Below, piece after piece: positions 1 to 11,967 of a DNA stretch of 64,000 nt. The notes below the pieces were generated by a model that did not search any database, was not told where the DNA came from, and worked only from the letters and a program-made list of their open reading frames with translations. This stretch comes from Wolfiporia cocos (Eukaryota > Basidiomycota > Agaricomycetes > Polyporales > Phaeolaceae), in contig JACCLO010000004.1 of NCBI GenBank assembly GCA_029448655.1, positions 2,232,001 through 2,296,000 of the forward strand, read 5' to 3'. Numbering within the stretch: position 1 is the stretch's first letter; each line of letters starts with the position of its first letter. The position numbers and the translations under genes are program-made.

Positions 1-435
1 TACCATACCCTCAATTGCTTCTCAGTAAGTCTCAGGGAATGTTTGAGCACATCACAGAAGATCTCAAAATGCTTTTGCCAGACATCTAACCTTGACCTTG
101 ACATTGTGACCTGATATCTGGGTAATAACCATGTAGAGGATTGTTTCTTATTTTGCAACATCAATAACCAGCATCCACAAAATGAGATGATTGATAGCAG
201 CTGTAGTGTTAGTGTGTTACAAACAGTACTACAGTTGAAGCGCTCATAATGCATGGCCTGGCTGGTCACCAACCTCATTTGCAGGGATTTATGCATGAAA
301 TCTCATACTGCATAATGCGTGAGCAATTCAGGCAATTATGCATTAGTACATTGCCTTAATATAATATAAAATTTGTGAGTATTATGGTGCAAAGTCAAAT
401 AATTTTGGCTTGCACAATGCCTATGGAAGTGCAAC
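1..435. other. Gene-free, AT-rich repeat-like DNA
   Basis: I see no coding frame with family resemblance and no RNA gene. A stretch around 225-275 has loose inverted similarity to 2560-2620 (shared words such as TACAGTTGAA and CTCATAATGCAT), so old foldback or transposon DNA may surround the LTRs that follow. The boundaries could not be fixed. Confidence 0.4.
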
Positions 436-440
436 CCATG

Positions 441-1151
441 TGTCACAGATTTATTTGTGCACCCTTCCCCCTTGGTCTGTTGACCTCCAAACTTGCACGT
501 TAGGTGTATTGCGAGAGGCGCTACTGCCTCCCAAAAGTTCTCGGATCATGTGACCTCAGTTTAGTGAGTCACATGATCTACTAAACTATCAGATTAGATA
601 GTGGCATCAGGTACCATCACACACTCCTTGTCAGGTGACCCTATCTCCCCTTTGCAAGCCTAGACATTGCTAGGTACCATAACTACATCATTAGTGACTT
701 CATTGGTCTGGCCTTGGCTAGGCATTATCATTACTGACATCATAGTGACCTCATGGTTCTATTCTTACATAAATGGGGCCGTCAGCACACCATCCACACT
801 ATCTTTAGGGTAGCACCACATTACAACACCTTATGGCACCATTTGGCTGACTTAGCCAACTATGCACAGACCACCTTAGTTTAGGGTGGTCTTACCTATG
901 ATTAGTGTACATGCTATCTCATGTATACATACTAGGCATCTAGGGCTTATTCCCTAGACTCAACAATCTAAGCATTATACCATGAATGTTAGGGGTGTTT
1001 CCCTTTTCCTATCCTACTCCTTTACTGCTTGAGAACTTGTGCTGCAAAGTCAACTACTTGGTTTGGCTCCTGCTCAACATCTTAGGACTTGGTTTCTAGG
1101 TCATCAACAGGACTTGCACCCTTCAGTATTGGATGTCACAGGATTGTGACA
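441..1151 (+). repeat. Solo LTR, family B (copy 3)
   Basis: A 711-bp segment that starts TGTCACAGAT and ends GATTGTGACA, so it carries short inverted LTR ends. It is flanked by the 5-bp target duplication CCATG (436-440 and 1152-1156). Two other copies of the family lie at 30502-32692 and 33523-42555; all share the ends, a CAGACCACCTTA-type block (853 here, 32468 in copy 2) or its relative, and a hairpin with a CTTAY loop (939-958 here). No internal retrotransposon sequence adjoins it, so it is a recombined solo LTR. Confidence 0.85.
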
Positions 1152-1156
1152 CCATG

Positions 1157-1777
1157 TGTCCCTCAGATATCAGATCCATATTTAAGCCATTCTGAGTGTG
1201 TAAGTAAGTCTGGCGCCATTGCATTGCATATGTAACCTATGCAAAGCACATTCAAAAAGGCTGGCCTTTCTGGCCCATATTCTAGAAACATAAATGACAT
1301 GATGTGCCCTGCTATCTCATCTATTTACTTACACTCACACAACTGCCTTTGTAGAGTCAGCGCACTGTGGCTGTATACAAATGAAATTAAAGAAGAATTT
1401 AGACATGCAATTGTCAGTGGTGGATGACTCTGCTGTGGCAGTTGCACAAGTCCTACTCTCATATGTACAAGGCTGACTTTACATCAAGCTCACTGGGTAG
1501 AAGCTTGACACAAGCAACGATCTCAAACAAGAGCTTGGGCAATAGTACTCACTTAAAGGCATATTGCTAGCAGGGTTATTCAAGGCATAAAAGGCCAAGA
1601 TGAGTCTGGGGTGCTACCCAGCTCACAGGCCAGTATATATGCTCTACAGGTGTTTGTACATGTTATGCTATACAACCAGTAATGGCTGTGTCCATGGTAG
1701 CATAGCTGAAATGTATGAGTCCATGAACGATTGTATGTGTGATTGAGGTGATCGGTAGAATAGATAGTGGCTACGCT
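1157..1777. other. Gene-free spacer between two solo LTRs
   Basis: AT-rich sequence. I recognise no gene, RNA or repeat boundary in it. Confidence 0.4.
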
Positions 1778-1782
1778 GAGGG

Positions 1783-2312
1783 TGTTATGGTCCTTGCAGG
1801 TACACTCAAATTTTCTCTCAACTCCCTACTGTGTAAAGGGACTTAGCATTCAACCGCTTCACCATGTGCTCCATTCTAGGGATCCCCCACTCAACTGGAG
1901 ACCCTCGTTTCATGTATAACAACCCTATGCCATAGTTCCCCATCATATCTGGTTCTAGTTGATGTTCTGTGTCTAACCACAGGACTTCTATGTTTCAGCT
2001 CTTGTTGCACTCAACCGTGACACTTCATATTCGTCTGTTTAGCCTTATGGACTAAATGGTAGCAGTACCATGGACACTATGACCCCGGTCAATAACTAGC
2101 AGTATATAAACCCATGTAAATACTGGCCAAGTTCCTCAGCTCGACCTTGGCGGATTACAAGGATCCTATACTCATTCTCAAAGCTTAAGCAATTAAGCCT
2201 AACTTGTATATTGATGCTCTGACTCTGTGGAGTCCGACAAGTAGTGTGCTACTTGACTCACTGAGTAACAAGTCTTAGTTATTTCAGCTGAATGGATATT
2301 CAATCTGTAACA
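1783..2312 (+). repeat. Solo LTR, family A, opposite orientation to the full element
   Basis: A 530-bp segment beginning TGTTATGG and ending CTGTAACA, flanked by the 5-bp duplication GAGGG (1778-1782 and 2313-2317). Its reverse complement aligns along its length with the outer family-A LTR at 32987, with many transitions. It keeps a TATATAAA box at about 2103 and, about 34 nt downstream, the 11-mer AGCTCGACCTT (2138-2148). These are the same promoter and primer arrangement seen in the intact element, here on the plus strand. Confidence 0.85.
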
Positions 2313-2317
2313 GAGGG

Positions 2318-3487
2318 TCTGGTTAGGGCTTGGCATGTGACTAGGGTTGCTATATAAGGAGTGGATGCTAAGATACAGTAAGATAAGATAAGATAAGGGA
2401 ACTTGTCAGATGTTGGTTAGTCTTTGGCTAGGGCAATAATATGGCCTGTGACAAAACTGGAGTATGTAGCCATGTTAGATGCAACCACTCCATACAGGTC
2501 ACATTGGGTCATGGGAGGTGACAGCATGTGACCAATTTGTTGCTGCATAAGACCTCATAATACATGAAGAAATCTGGTCACCAACTTTATGCATTATGAG
2601 GGTTTCAACTGTACTTGCAAATTTGTACATATCATTTTCATTCTCGGATTTCAAGACAACATCAAAATGCTTTACAACAGTGCACACTATGAGATAGACA
2701 TAGTAAAGTTATGCTCATGAGACATTTGTAAGCAAGTAAATACAGCGTGCAGCGAGCCAAATTCATTTGAGAGCGTTCCCTCATATTTAGTCTCGAGCCA
2801 CATGATATAGAGCATGAAAATTATGTACAAGAAGACTGAGCCAACTTCAGGAGTACACCTGTCGTACTCACGAATCCGAAAGACTGTGCAACCTCGCGCT
2901 GTTCAGTCACAGTTCAAGCATAAATTATTGGTCGTGAGACGTGGATGCAAAATTACGCGAACCCTGCAACAATGAAGACAGTCATCGCAATGTTGTTATG
3001 AGCTGCTTTGTGGAACCGGTACAAGTATTCGACTCGTCTCGCCATATACATAACACGGTCAAAGCGAGAACTTGAGTGCAGATATGCTTAGACATGCGCG
3101 CTGACGGTGACCAAAATATTTCGCGGAGAATCAACTGCTGTACGATCACATTCAGTGTACTCTACGAATGCGAGTAACTTCATCTCCGGATCATGATAAG
3201 CAAGGCAAAGGATGCGGCATAGGGCGCAGACCGCATATCTTGATGTTCATAAGCGATCGACCCTATCGTTGTCATTGCATGGGAAGAGTACTAGTACATT
3301 ACTGACGGCTGATACAGAATATCTGAGGTCTACGACGCCTACACGCAGTGCATCCGTCCGACCGAGGGGATCGGCCATATGAGCCATTCTTAGTGCTTTG
3401 ACCGCATGCTCATCGTCCTCATCGTTGGGACTTTATCCATCGACGCGGTGTCAGTCCTCTGTACGATAAACGCAGAGATAGTAAATA
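2318..3487. other. Intergenic; short AAGAT tandem run
   Basis: No gene is supported. A tandem run of the 5-mer AAGAT occurs at about 2379-2397. The stretch from about 2700 on rises in GC and is probably the 3' flank of the ATPase gene on the minus strand. Confidence 0.4.
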
Positions 3488-6400
3488 TTACTCACACATC
3501 ATGAGCCCCTTGATATCCTTGACGCGACTCTGCTGAAGTCCGCGGCGGAGCAGCAGCACACGCACGCACGTCCAACCGAGAAGAAGTACGCCGAAGGCGG
3601 CAGGAATGAGCCAGTACAGTGGCGAAAGGTGGTACGAACCCCCGAAAACGACGTGTAGCGGCGGCGTGTAGATGATGAAGACGCCGAGGCACGCGCCGCC
3701 GAGGATGCCCAGGAAGTTGTACGGGTTACCGATCGTTGAACGCCCGAAGGGGAAGGTGAAGCGCGCTTTGACGGCAAAGACCTGTTTTTGAACAGAATGG
3801 ATAGGATGTGTGTGATGAAATGAAAACGGATATGACAAGCGTACATTGAAGCATTGCATAATAAAGATCGCGAGATACACTGTAAGAGGCCAAATGAGTG
3901 GTCGTCTAACATGCATGGAGGATAGCCTACCAATGGACTGCGCCTTTCCGAAGGCCTCAACCTGCTGAGAAGCGCTTATTACCTGCCCTCTGCTGTTTAT
4001 GAAGTCCGGACTCGACTTCTCGAAGTAGGCTAGAGTACGTGAAGAGTGAGTGGCGCAACATCAAGTTCTCTCGTCCGACTGCTTACTCGTGGATGACTGT
4101 TGTGCGGTACGCAAGTCGGCGGGGGTAAATCCACTCTTGTAAAATACCACAAAATAGGCAACAAGACTGATTCCAACACACATCAGCAAGACCTAACGAG
4201 CCTATCGTTTAGACACTTACGCGCCAATCGTCTCAATCATTCCCGCCTCGAGATACGAATAGCTCAGGAGCTTTCCATCTACGAGCTTTTCGTCGTCCGT
4301 GCGTTCAAGCAAGTCCTCCCAGAATTCGCGCGTGAACAGAACCTTCACTTTCGCAAACAATGCTGATAGCCTGCTAGGCCGATTAGGGACTTGTGTCTCA
4401 ATGTCGCTGCCATGCTGGCGGATGGTCTTCGAGCGCCGAAGTGCACGTCTCTTAAGGGAGAGTATGGAACGCTCGTTGACGGGCTTGCGAGGCGGCATGC
4501 GCATGAGACCGTCCTTGGTCTCTGGCTTGTCCCAGGCGAAGGAAAGCTATGACGGTTGGTTAGTTGGGAGTGCATTATATGTGCGCGAGCGAAAGTGTTC
4601 GTAGGACATACAGCAACGAAGAGCTCAAATCCGAGATCTGCAGCAGTACATTGAGCTGTCTTGTAGGATCGTGGAAGGCGCCACTCACCAATGACCAAGA
4701 TAAGGATCGCTGACAAAGGCAGTGGAATGGGTACGACGACGTCTGTGATATATCAGTAATGACATATGAAGCATTAGCGGCAGTATTACTGACAAAGTAG
4801 CTGAGGGATGACTTCAGGGGTAATGTGCGTAATGGTGTACCTGCGGAGAAGGTTATATTAGAAACGAGAAACATGTCATTGAGTACGTACTGAATAGAGC
4901 GCTTGAGGTTCACGAAGATTTGACGGCCTTCCGCCACACCCTCTGTACGATTTGATCATTGGCATGTGAAGTCAAGATTGACAGGGAAGTCACTCACTGA
5001 CGGTGGAGGCAAAATTATCATCTGGTGATATCCCTGTCAGCTAATCCTCCATGCGATGATCAAAGAACTGACCAAGCAAGATCATATTCGCGGCTTCCTT
5101 TGACACGTCCGAACCAGAAATGTTCATGGCAATACCGAGATCGGCCTGGATGATGGTTAGTACGGTACCTCGAAGATGTATGCGCACATGTCACCTTCTT
5201 CAGCGCAGGGGAATCATTCACTCCATCCCCGGTCCTAGAATCGTGTCGTAAATCTTCATGAACAGCGCGACGCAATAGCTCGTGAGGACTTACACTCCTA
5301 CAATATGCCCTAAAGCCTGGGCACGTTTAACTATGGACACAGGACTTAAGCCAACAGTTTATAAAAGTAAGTAGGTTGCACTCACCAATCTCGAGCTTGT
5401 GTTGCGGCGAGGTCCGGGCGAAAACGATCTCGTTCTTCGCGAAGACTATCATGGTTGTAAGTCATGAAAGAAAGACAGCCGCATTCTTGTACATACTTTG
5501 GTCCCATTGCCATCCCTGCAGACCGTCGATGTCATCTCCATGTACTACAACGGCCTCGACCTCGTCTTCGTAGATTTCTTCAACGGGACGGCCGGTTTTG
5601 GCACTCATCGTTTCCTTCGTGTCACCAAGGATGAGATTTATCTTCCGAGCTATAGCCTCAGCCGTTTTAGGGTGATCACCTAACACATCAATTATAATGA
5701 AGGCGTGGGACAGGGCTGACTGCAGCAAGAAGCGCACCGGTAACCATCATCACCTTGATGCCGGCCAAGCGGAGTGTACCAATTGCCTCTCGCACTCCAT
5801 GCTTCGGAGGGTCTTCAAGGGAAATTAGACCGCAGAAACAGTAGTCCTCGCCCGGGTAGTGGCCGTCGTTCTTGGAGAACGGATACGAGGCATCGTAAGG
5901 ATCCGACGGGAGGAGCATCTGCGCACATGCAATGACACGGTGTCCCCTCGAAGCCATGTACTAATAATCCATTAATACTTCGCATATCGTTGGGGGAGAA
6001 TCGACGAACGTTATACGCTTCGTCATAGGCCTGCTTGAAGTCGTCCGCGATAGGCTCAAGCTTTCCATCCTTCAGATACGTCGAGCATTTCGCCAGAACA
6101 CGCTCAGGTGCGCCCTTGATGTACAGAGTTAAGCTTCCGTCTGTGTGGGGCTTGTCAAGCTGGTTTATGACGATTAGCAAAGTTCAGCGTGGTATGAGCG
6201 GAAAGACACGAACGATGACCAGGGCCCATTTATTGGACGAATTGAACGGTATCTCGAACACCTTCGGGTGCTGCTTGTGAAGCGCATCGTAGTCCGCGAT
6301 GTGTCTGCCAGCAAAGCGAGTTAGACCGGTCTCGGTAGCGTCGCCGAGGATAGTGCGCTGCTCGAATGGGACGTCCGTCTTATCGAATTTCACCCGAGAG

Positions 6401-8477
6401 TTCAGCGCGGAAATTTCGACCATCTCGCGCATACCAGGGGTACCGATGGAGAAGGCTTCAGTGCTCTCGGAGTCGTTGTTTGACTTATGTGTTCGTCGTC
6501 AATATCACAGACCGTACAAGAATAGTGACGGTTGCATACTTGGAATGCGGTATACATCCGGCGACCGCTCCATAGGTTCGTCACCTTGCTGGGGATTAGC
6601 GGACTGATATGTATAGGAGTGTAGATAGAAAATTACCGTCATTTGGTTCCGTGTTAGGGTGCCTGTCTTATCGGTGGCAAGAAGGGTGAGCTGTGATCAC
6701 GACGAAATGTTAGCATTATAGGAGGAAAGGTATGACAATCCCCTACAGAGCCTACGGACAGTGTCAGCAGAGGAACGGCTAGATATACCATGCGGACATA
6801 CCAAGTGTCTCCACGCCCTGTAAGTCTTTCACTAAGACGTTCTGAGTGGCCATTCGCTTTGCAGCAATCGACAACCTTATTTAAGATATCAGTGCGGGCG
6901 GTGATCTGAGAGGAGAGTGCACGCACAGAAGCGTAACCACAGAGGGCAGACCTTCAGGAACGAATGCCACGAGAATCGACACGGCAAACGTCACGGTCTG
7001 TGCGGCCGCGCCCTTATAGACAGTGGTGATACCGACCACGAAGAACACAATGGCGAACGTGATTGCAATAGTCGAGACCATCAAAACGAAGCGTCCACTG
7101 CATGTCATCGTTTTCAGCCCGCAGAAGTGGTTCAAAGGTGATGTTTCTTACATCTCTACCGCGAGAGGGCTCTTGTTTCCTGTCTCACCTCCGGTGAGAG
7201 CGGCGATCTGTCCTGTACCATAGGTGAGCAGAGGTATCCTCAGTATATAAGACACTAGATACCAATAAGGGTGTGATCGCCCGTTCGTACCACAACTGTG
7301 AACCACTGTAAGCTCGAAAAGGATGACCAACAATCCAAAGGTGCCTACCGCCCCATCCTTCGCCGTTGACTATAAGGGTTGAGTTGAAAACCTGGTGGAG
7401 GTGAGCACGCTATCATTCTAATTTTGATTGAGTCAAACCAGATTATCCGCTTCCACCGGCCTGTCCTTGCTACCCTCCGGTCGGCACAAGCGTTCCTGTG
7501 GTTCCGACTCGCCAGTGAGGCTGCTGTTGTCAACCTTGAGATCAGTGGACGCAAATAGGATTAGGTCTGCGGGGGTCTTGTCTCCAGAGCGCTGCAACAG
7601 CTCGTCAATTACGGTGCGAAACATTAGCCATGGGACTCACTAGGAGGACGATATCGCCCTTCACCAGCTCTCCAGCAGGGATAGACACAATAGAGCCGTC
7701 GCGAATCACGCGACACGATGGTGGGATCATGGCTAGGAACGATGCAAGGATAGCTTCGGACTTCTGCAGCTGGAAGAACTCGATGAAGGCATTGAGGAAG
7801 GCGACCCCGATCAGGATGCCACCAAGGTACGTGTTCGCGAAGTTTTCCTGGGAACACGCAGAATTAGCCGTATATTCTACTATATCAGACGCGATGCGAG
7901 GTTACCTTGAAGTTCACCCCAAGGAGAATATACTCGAGGACACCGGCCACGATCAGCAGGATGTTAAACATCGTAAGCAGAATGTCGATGTACTGCAAAA
8001 CATGTCAGCTAGATGCCAGATGATATAGCGCTAACCTACCATTCGCCACGCGGACTTCTTCTTTGGCGGCGTGAGCACGTTGGGACCATCGCGGGCGAGT
8101 CGCGCATTGGCCTCAGCCGTCGTAAGTCCATACGAGTTCCCAGGATCTTTCGTGTCGAGCGCCGCGTCGAGCGCAAGGCTGAGCTCCTGGAAAGTCAGCT
8201 GGTGCTCGGTGATATCGACGCCGTCCAGCTGATCGTCGCCTTTTTTGCCCTTGGGTCGCTCCTCATTGAGGTGCTCGTAGCCGGCGGCAGCCAGCTCCAT
8301 GTCCTCCTTGGTCATCTCTCGCTTCATTTCCGGGCCACGGGGGCGTGCGTGCCCATGCTGGACCTTCTCCTCGCGAATATGGCCGTGATCGTCTGGGAAA
8401 GCGACAGCTCGCGTGCCAGTCGCCTCCTCGTCGAGGGCACGAGGAACGCCGCCGTCAGGATGCTCGTCTCTGTTCAT
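3488..8477 (-). CDS. Type IIC-like cation-transporting P-type ATPase, 30 exons
   Basis: A P-type ATPase of 1142 residues, probably moving Na+/K+-type cations across the plasma or an internal membrane. In order I see TGES in the actuator domain (exon 7439-7591), a VPEGLP membrane segment, the phosphorylation motif DKTGT (6637-6690), KGAPE in the nucleotide domain, MVTGDHP, TGDGVNDSPALKKADLG, and a hydrophobic C-terminus. The run SGSDVSKEAANMILLDDNFA is typical of animal-type Na,K and fungal IIC pumps. Exons: 8040-8477, 7906-7992, 7641-7847, 7439-7591, 7349-7391, 7263-7295, 7152-7212, 6923-7097, 6802-6856, 6747-6751, 6637-6690, 6540-6584, 6214-6483, 6010-6159, 5738-5960, 5497-5679, 5386-5445, 5294-5330, 5195-5234, 5073-5145, 4998-5021, 4891-4942, 4794-4840, 4689-4742, 4612-4637, 4221-4546, 4087-4166, 3931-4029, 3845-3879, 3488-3781. 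They sum to 3429 nt and stay in phase. The junction after the VPEGLP segment (near 6923) is the least certain. Confidence 0.9.
6747..6751 (-). other. Five-nucleotide microexon of the P-type ATPase
   Basis: Reading GCTCT on the minus strand, this exon sits between a 50-nt intron (6752-6801, GTATGT...GTAG with branch-like GCTGACA) and a 56-nt intron (6691-6746, GTAGGG...ACAG with branch-like TGCTAACA). It completes a Gly codon and adds a Ser codon, joining ETLG to LTLLATDKTGT. Without it the phosphorylation-site exon would be out of frame, and the residue spacing between ETLG and DKTGT would not match the usual ETLGSTSTICSDKTGT arrangement. Confidence 0.7.
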
Positions 8478-8550
8478 GGTCCGCTGTCAGGAAAAGCGCA
8501 GCAGGAGGTGTGGCGTGAAACTGCGATTTTTCCTCCCTGGCCGGGGATCC

Positions 8551-8558
8551 TTTAAATA
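8551..8558 (-). promoter_or_regulatory. TATA-like box of the ATPase gene
   Basis: TATTTAAA on the minus strand, about 75 bp upstream of the ATG at 8477, a normal distance for a fungal core promoter with a short leader. Inference from position only. Confidence 0.4.
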
Positions 8559-9940
8559 GCGTTCCCGTACACATCCATTTCTAGCGGATGCCTGGAATCG
8601 ACGAAAACGCCGCAAGGGTCTTATCCGATGCACATGTGAAGTGCGATTGGGTCCCAAAAATTCTGGTAGCAATAGCGATATTGCGGGACGAACAGCCAAA
8701 AGCCCTCACACTGATGGAATGAGGGCCTTTGCCACTGGGAATCCACGTGGCGTAAGTTCGGCGCTAGACCCGCTCCCAGAACGATCAGGTAGCGACGCTT
8801 GAGGGTGTCCCGGGAGATAGTGCGAGTCGCACAGCCCTGAATCTGATAGCAGGGAAGAATAGATTGCGGTTGGCGTTGGTCCGACAGCTGGAGCGCTGCG
8901 GACTCTAGACGCAGCCACGGGGCGTACACTTGTGGCAAGGCGATGTGCGGCGTGCCCGTTTAGCGGTGAAACATTCTGGAGCTCGCGTCCTGCCGCCAGT
9001 GCGGTCTCAGCGAATTTATCGCAGCGGTGCAGGGATCCGCCATTGGTGCGCTTGGCCTGAGTCGTTGATACGAGGTGCGCGCTGTTTTCACCCAGCTCTT
9101 CGCATCGAGTTCGAATGACGACGGTGACTGTTATTTAAGAAATCTGAGTCTGAAGATTGATGATCAAATGAGCGATTTATGAAGCATCTCCATGTGGCCG
9201 CGAACGCAGAAACCGAGTTCCTTTTGTCCTGGTGGTTGGACCTGCCGTAATACCTTTACAATCTGAGCATATCAGCCATTGAGGTATCAGGGATTGAGGA
9301 AATGAGCGCATATGACTGATCGCTATGTAGTTCGGCTGCCCTTATAGCTGCAAATTGGAAGGGGAAATACGCGATCGAGCAAGCGGTGTGATCGAATCTC
9401 CCTGCCAGTTTAAGACTATTATGGCAACCACAGTATTGATGTCCTTGACCTGGCTACGGCTTTGTGCGTGCGCGCAGCGCGCAATTATTGTCAGAGGTAC
9501 CGGGGGGATCTCGTAAAGCAGAAGCGGCCGGTAAGTTTGCCCATCAGGCTTCCTCCATTGCTCGGATCATCAACAGGCCAACCTGGGCGCCTGATCAGCT
9601 GCTACTAATAGATTCGTAGGCCGATACGATCATCATCGGTGATCACACTAACGCTTGATATTGCAGTCAGCAAATTGTTTTGTACAGCACGGGGTTTCCT
9701 CCCAAAGGAGTATGATTGCTCGTACATACGAGGTGAGCTGCAATAAGCAGCACTTTCGCATTGGCAGATCTCTGACGTGAAGATCCGACCGCCTGCAATT
9801 CAATCGCTGTATCAATGGCATGCATTTGCAATACATACGGATACATTATCGATTCGCGACTGATAGCTGCGCAGACTATACTGCTAGTGTACATATACTA
9901 CAACACTTCTCTACGCCACCCGCCGCGCAAGCTCCGTGCC
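8559..9940. other. Intergenic region, no gene seen
   Basis: The region between the ATPase promoter and the 3' end of the dehydrogenase. Open frames here are short and lack splice-linked continuations or recognisable motifs. Confidence 0.45.
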
Positions 9941-11222
9941 TCACGCGACCGGGGTGATATCCTGCGTCAACACAAGCCGATATCTCACATTGCCCGCCCG
10001 CACGGCCTCCACCGCCTTCTGCGCCTGGCTCATGGGGAGCTCCTGGATCCATGGCTTCACGCCCTTCTCCGCCGCGAGCTGCAGCATCTCCATGCACTCC
10101 ACCTTCGAGCCGATGTGCGAGCCACCGATCAGCGCGCCGTTCGGCTGCAGGTCGAACGCGTGCATGCTCGGGAGCGGGTTGTCCGTGTTGGGCAGGCCGA
10201 CGTTGATGAACTTGCCGTGCACGAAGAGCATCGAGAGGTAGTTTTTCAGAGGCCTGTCGGGCCGGAAGACGTCAATCGTCGAGACGAGAATGTCGAGCTC
10301 GCCCTCGTATGGCTTGTAGAAGTCCTGCAAACGCGAAGAGAACACATGTCAGTCGGGCCGGGAAGGCGGTTGTGTAAGGGCACTAAATGCACCTCGTTAT
10401 GCGTGCTGATGACATGGTCTGCACCCATCTTCTTAGCATCCTCCAGCTTACTTGGGCTGTGTGTGAAGGCGTAGACCTCCGCACCCATAGCCTTCGCGAA
10501 CAGAATGGCGTAGTGTCCGAGACCACCGATACCCATGACTCCGACCTTCTTGCCTGGGCCAGCGCCGTTCGTGCGGAGAGGGGAGTAGACTGTCAGGCCG
10601 GCGCAGAACATCGACGCGGCGTCGACAGAGCTGATCGCAGCGGGGATCTTGAAGACAAACTGCTGGTGCGCGCGGATCGCGGTCGAGTAGCCGCCCTGGG
10701 TGACCACGCCGTCGGGGTACACATCGTTCTACAAGAACGTGGGGTCAACTTCTCCCGAAGCCCACAAAGGAGATATCGGCAAGACGCACGTATGTGTCGA
10801 TCATTTTGAGGCAGTAGTTCTCATTGTTCGACTTGCACCTCCGGCACTCCATGCAGCTCCCGATCTGCGCGCCGATTCCGACACGGTCGCCGACCTTGAA
10901 CTCGGAGACCTTCGCACCCACGCGGGTGACGATCCCGACGATCTCGTGCCCGACGATGACCGGGAGCGTCTTCAGGCTGTCCCAGCCGTTCGTGAGCGTG
11001 TGCACGTCCGAGCCGCACACGCCGCAGTGCGTGATCGCGAGCTCGACGTCGTCCTCCAGGAAGGTCTTTGGCTGGTAGGAGACGAGGCTCAGCTCGCTCC
11101 AAGCGGAAGGGTCTGCGCGTGGATACCGCAGGCCGTCGTGAGCTCCTCCTCTCACAATCCCAAGAAACAAGGCACACACTGGTCATGGCATAGCCCTTGA
11201 ATTCGACCGCGGGGGCAGACAT
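9941..11222 (-). CDS. Zinc-dependent alcohol dehydrogenase, cinnamyl/ADH6 type
   Basis: Medium-chain NADP(H)-type alcohol dehydrogenase of 361 residues, likely reducing aldehydes in the cytosol. The protein shows the catalytic-zinc motifs GVCGSDVHT and GHEIVG, a structural-zinc lobe with four cysteines (CMECRRCKSNNENYC), and the nucleotide-binding turn GIGGLGHYA. Exons are 11180-11222, 10790-11112, 10393-10728 and 9941-10324; they sum to 1086 nt, in phase, and the three introns (67, 61 and 68 nt) begin GTGTGT, GTGCGT and GTGCAT. The first ATG (11222) gives the usual short N-terminus, with an intron right after residue 14. Length and order match yeast ADH6/ADH7 and fungal cinnamyl-type enzymes; the real substrate cannot be read from sequence. 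Confidence 0.92.
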
Positions 11223-11299
11223 GATGTCAGATGCACTTTCGTGGGTGGCTATGAGAACGGTGGACGACGGCGTGAGGCCCAGGACCACACTGTGCCCCC

Positions 11300-11305
11300 T
11301 TTATA
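11300..11305 (-). promoter_or_regulatory. TATA box of the alcohol dehydrogenase gene
   Basis: TATAAA on the minus strand, followed by a G-rich stretch, about 78 bp upstream of the ATG at 11222. This spacing fits a TATA-dependent, possibly inducible fungal promoter. Confidence 0.5.
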
Positions 11306-11967
11306 GGCCGTATCGTCCCCGGCGCCGTCCTATAGTCCGTCGGCATGCCTTGCCACCCCCGGACCGGACCGGCCCCCCGCGGGCTGTAGCATTTCGCGCT
11401 TTGGAGAGCGAGCGTTCACGTAAGCGATGCCACCGCGAAGACGAAGCGGCCAAGGCGGGCTCCTGGAAAACGATCTGGCGCAGATGACACACCTTCGAGC
11501 CGCTTCTACCGCATTCACGCTCGACGCCGCTGCATGTGCGCCGTCGAGGTATCCCGCTCGAGCCGCGCAGGACTGGTGACTGTAATCTCGGAAAATTTGG
11601 TGCGCACCATGACGACAGTCTGCTATCCGGCCGGCCTTTGTAAGGCGATAAAGATAACGAATGAGCTGAAGGAATCAAGACTTGATTCGATGCAATGTCG
11701 GGAGCGCTGACGGTGAGATCCGGACGATAGTATCGCGGCGGCCGGTCCGTCAGGCTGAGCTATTTTTGCGAGTCGTCGTAGGAGATCGTAGGAGGGCATC
11801 GAATAGAGCAGAAAAAATAGGTAGGAGCATCGATACAGAGGGATGATACAGCAGAGCGAGAAAACAACTGCCACAAGTAAGAGTGCTACAAGTCCTCCAG
11901 AACAACAACACGTACATATGTTTCGTAGCAAATTTAGTCCGGTGGTCATCCGTAATCATGTCATTCA
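11306..11967. other. Intergenic region, no gene seen
   Basis: GC-rich promoter side of the dehydrogenase (CCGGACCGGACCGG near 11355) and the 3' flank of the next gene. A 108-codon minus-strand frame at 11623-11949 has scattered hydrophobic runs but no motif or splice context; I do not call it. Confidence 0.4.

Noticed and set aside
3965..3983. Possible 18-nt intron in the ATPase gene
   Set aside because: Too short to splice; reading straight through 3931-4029 is open and keeps the phase.
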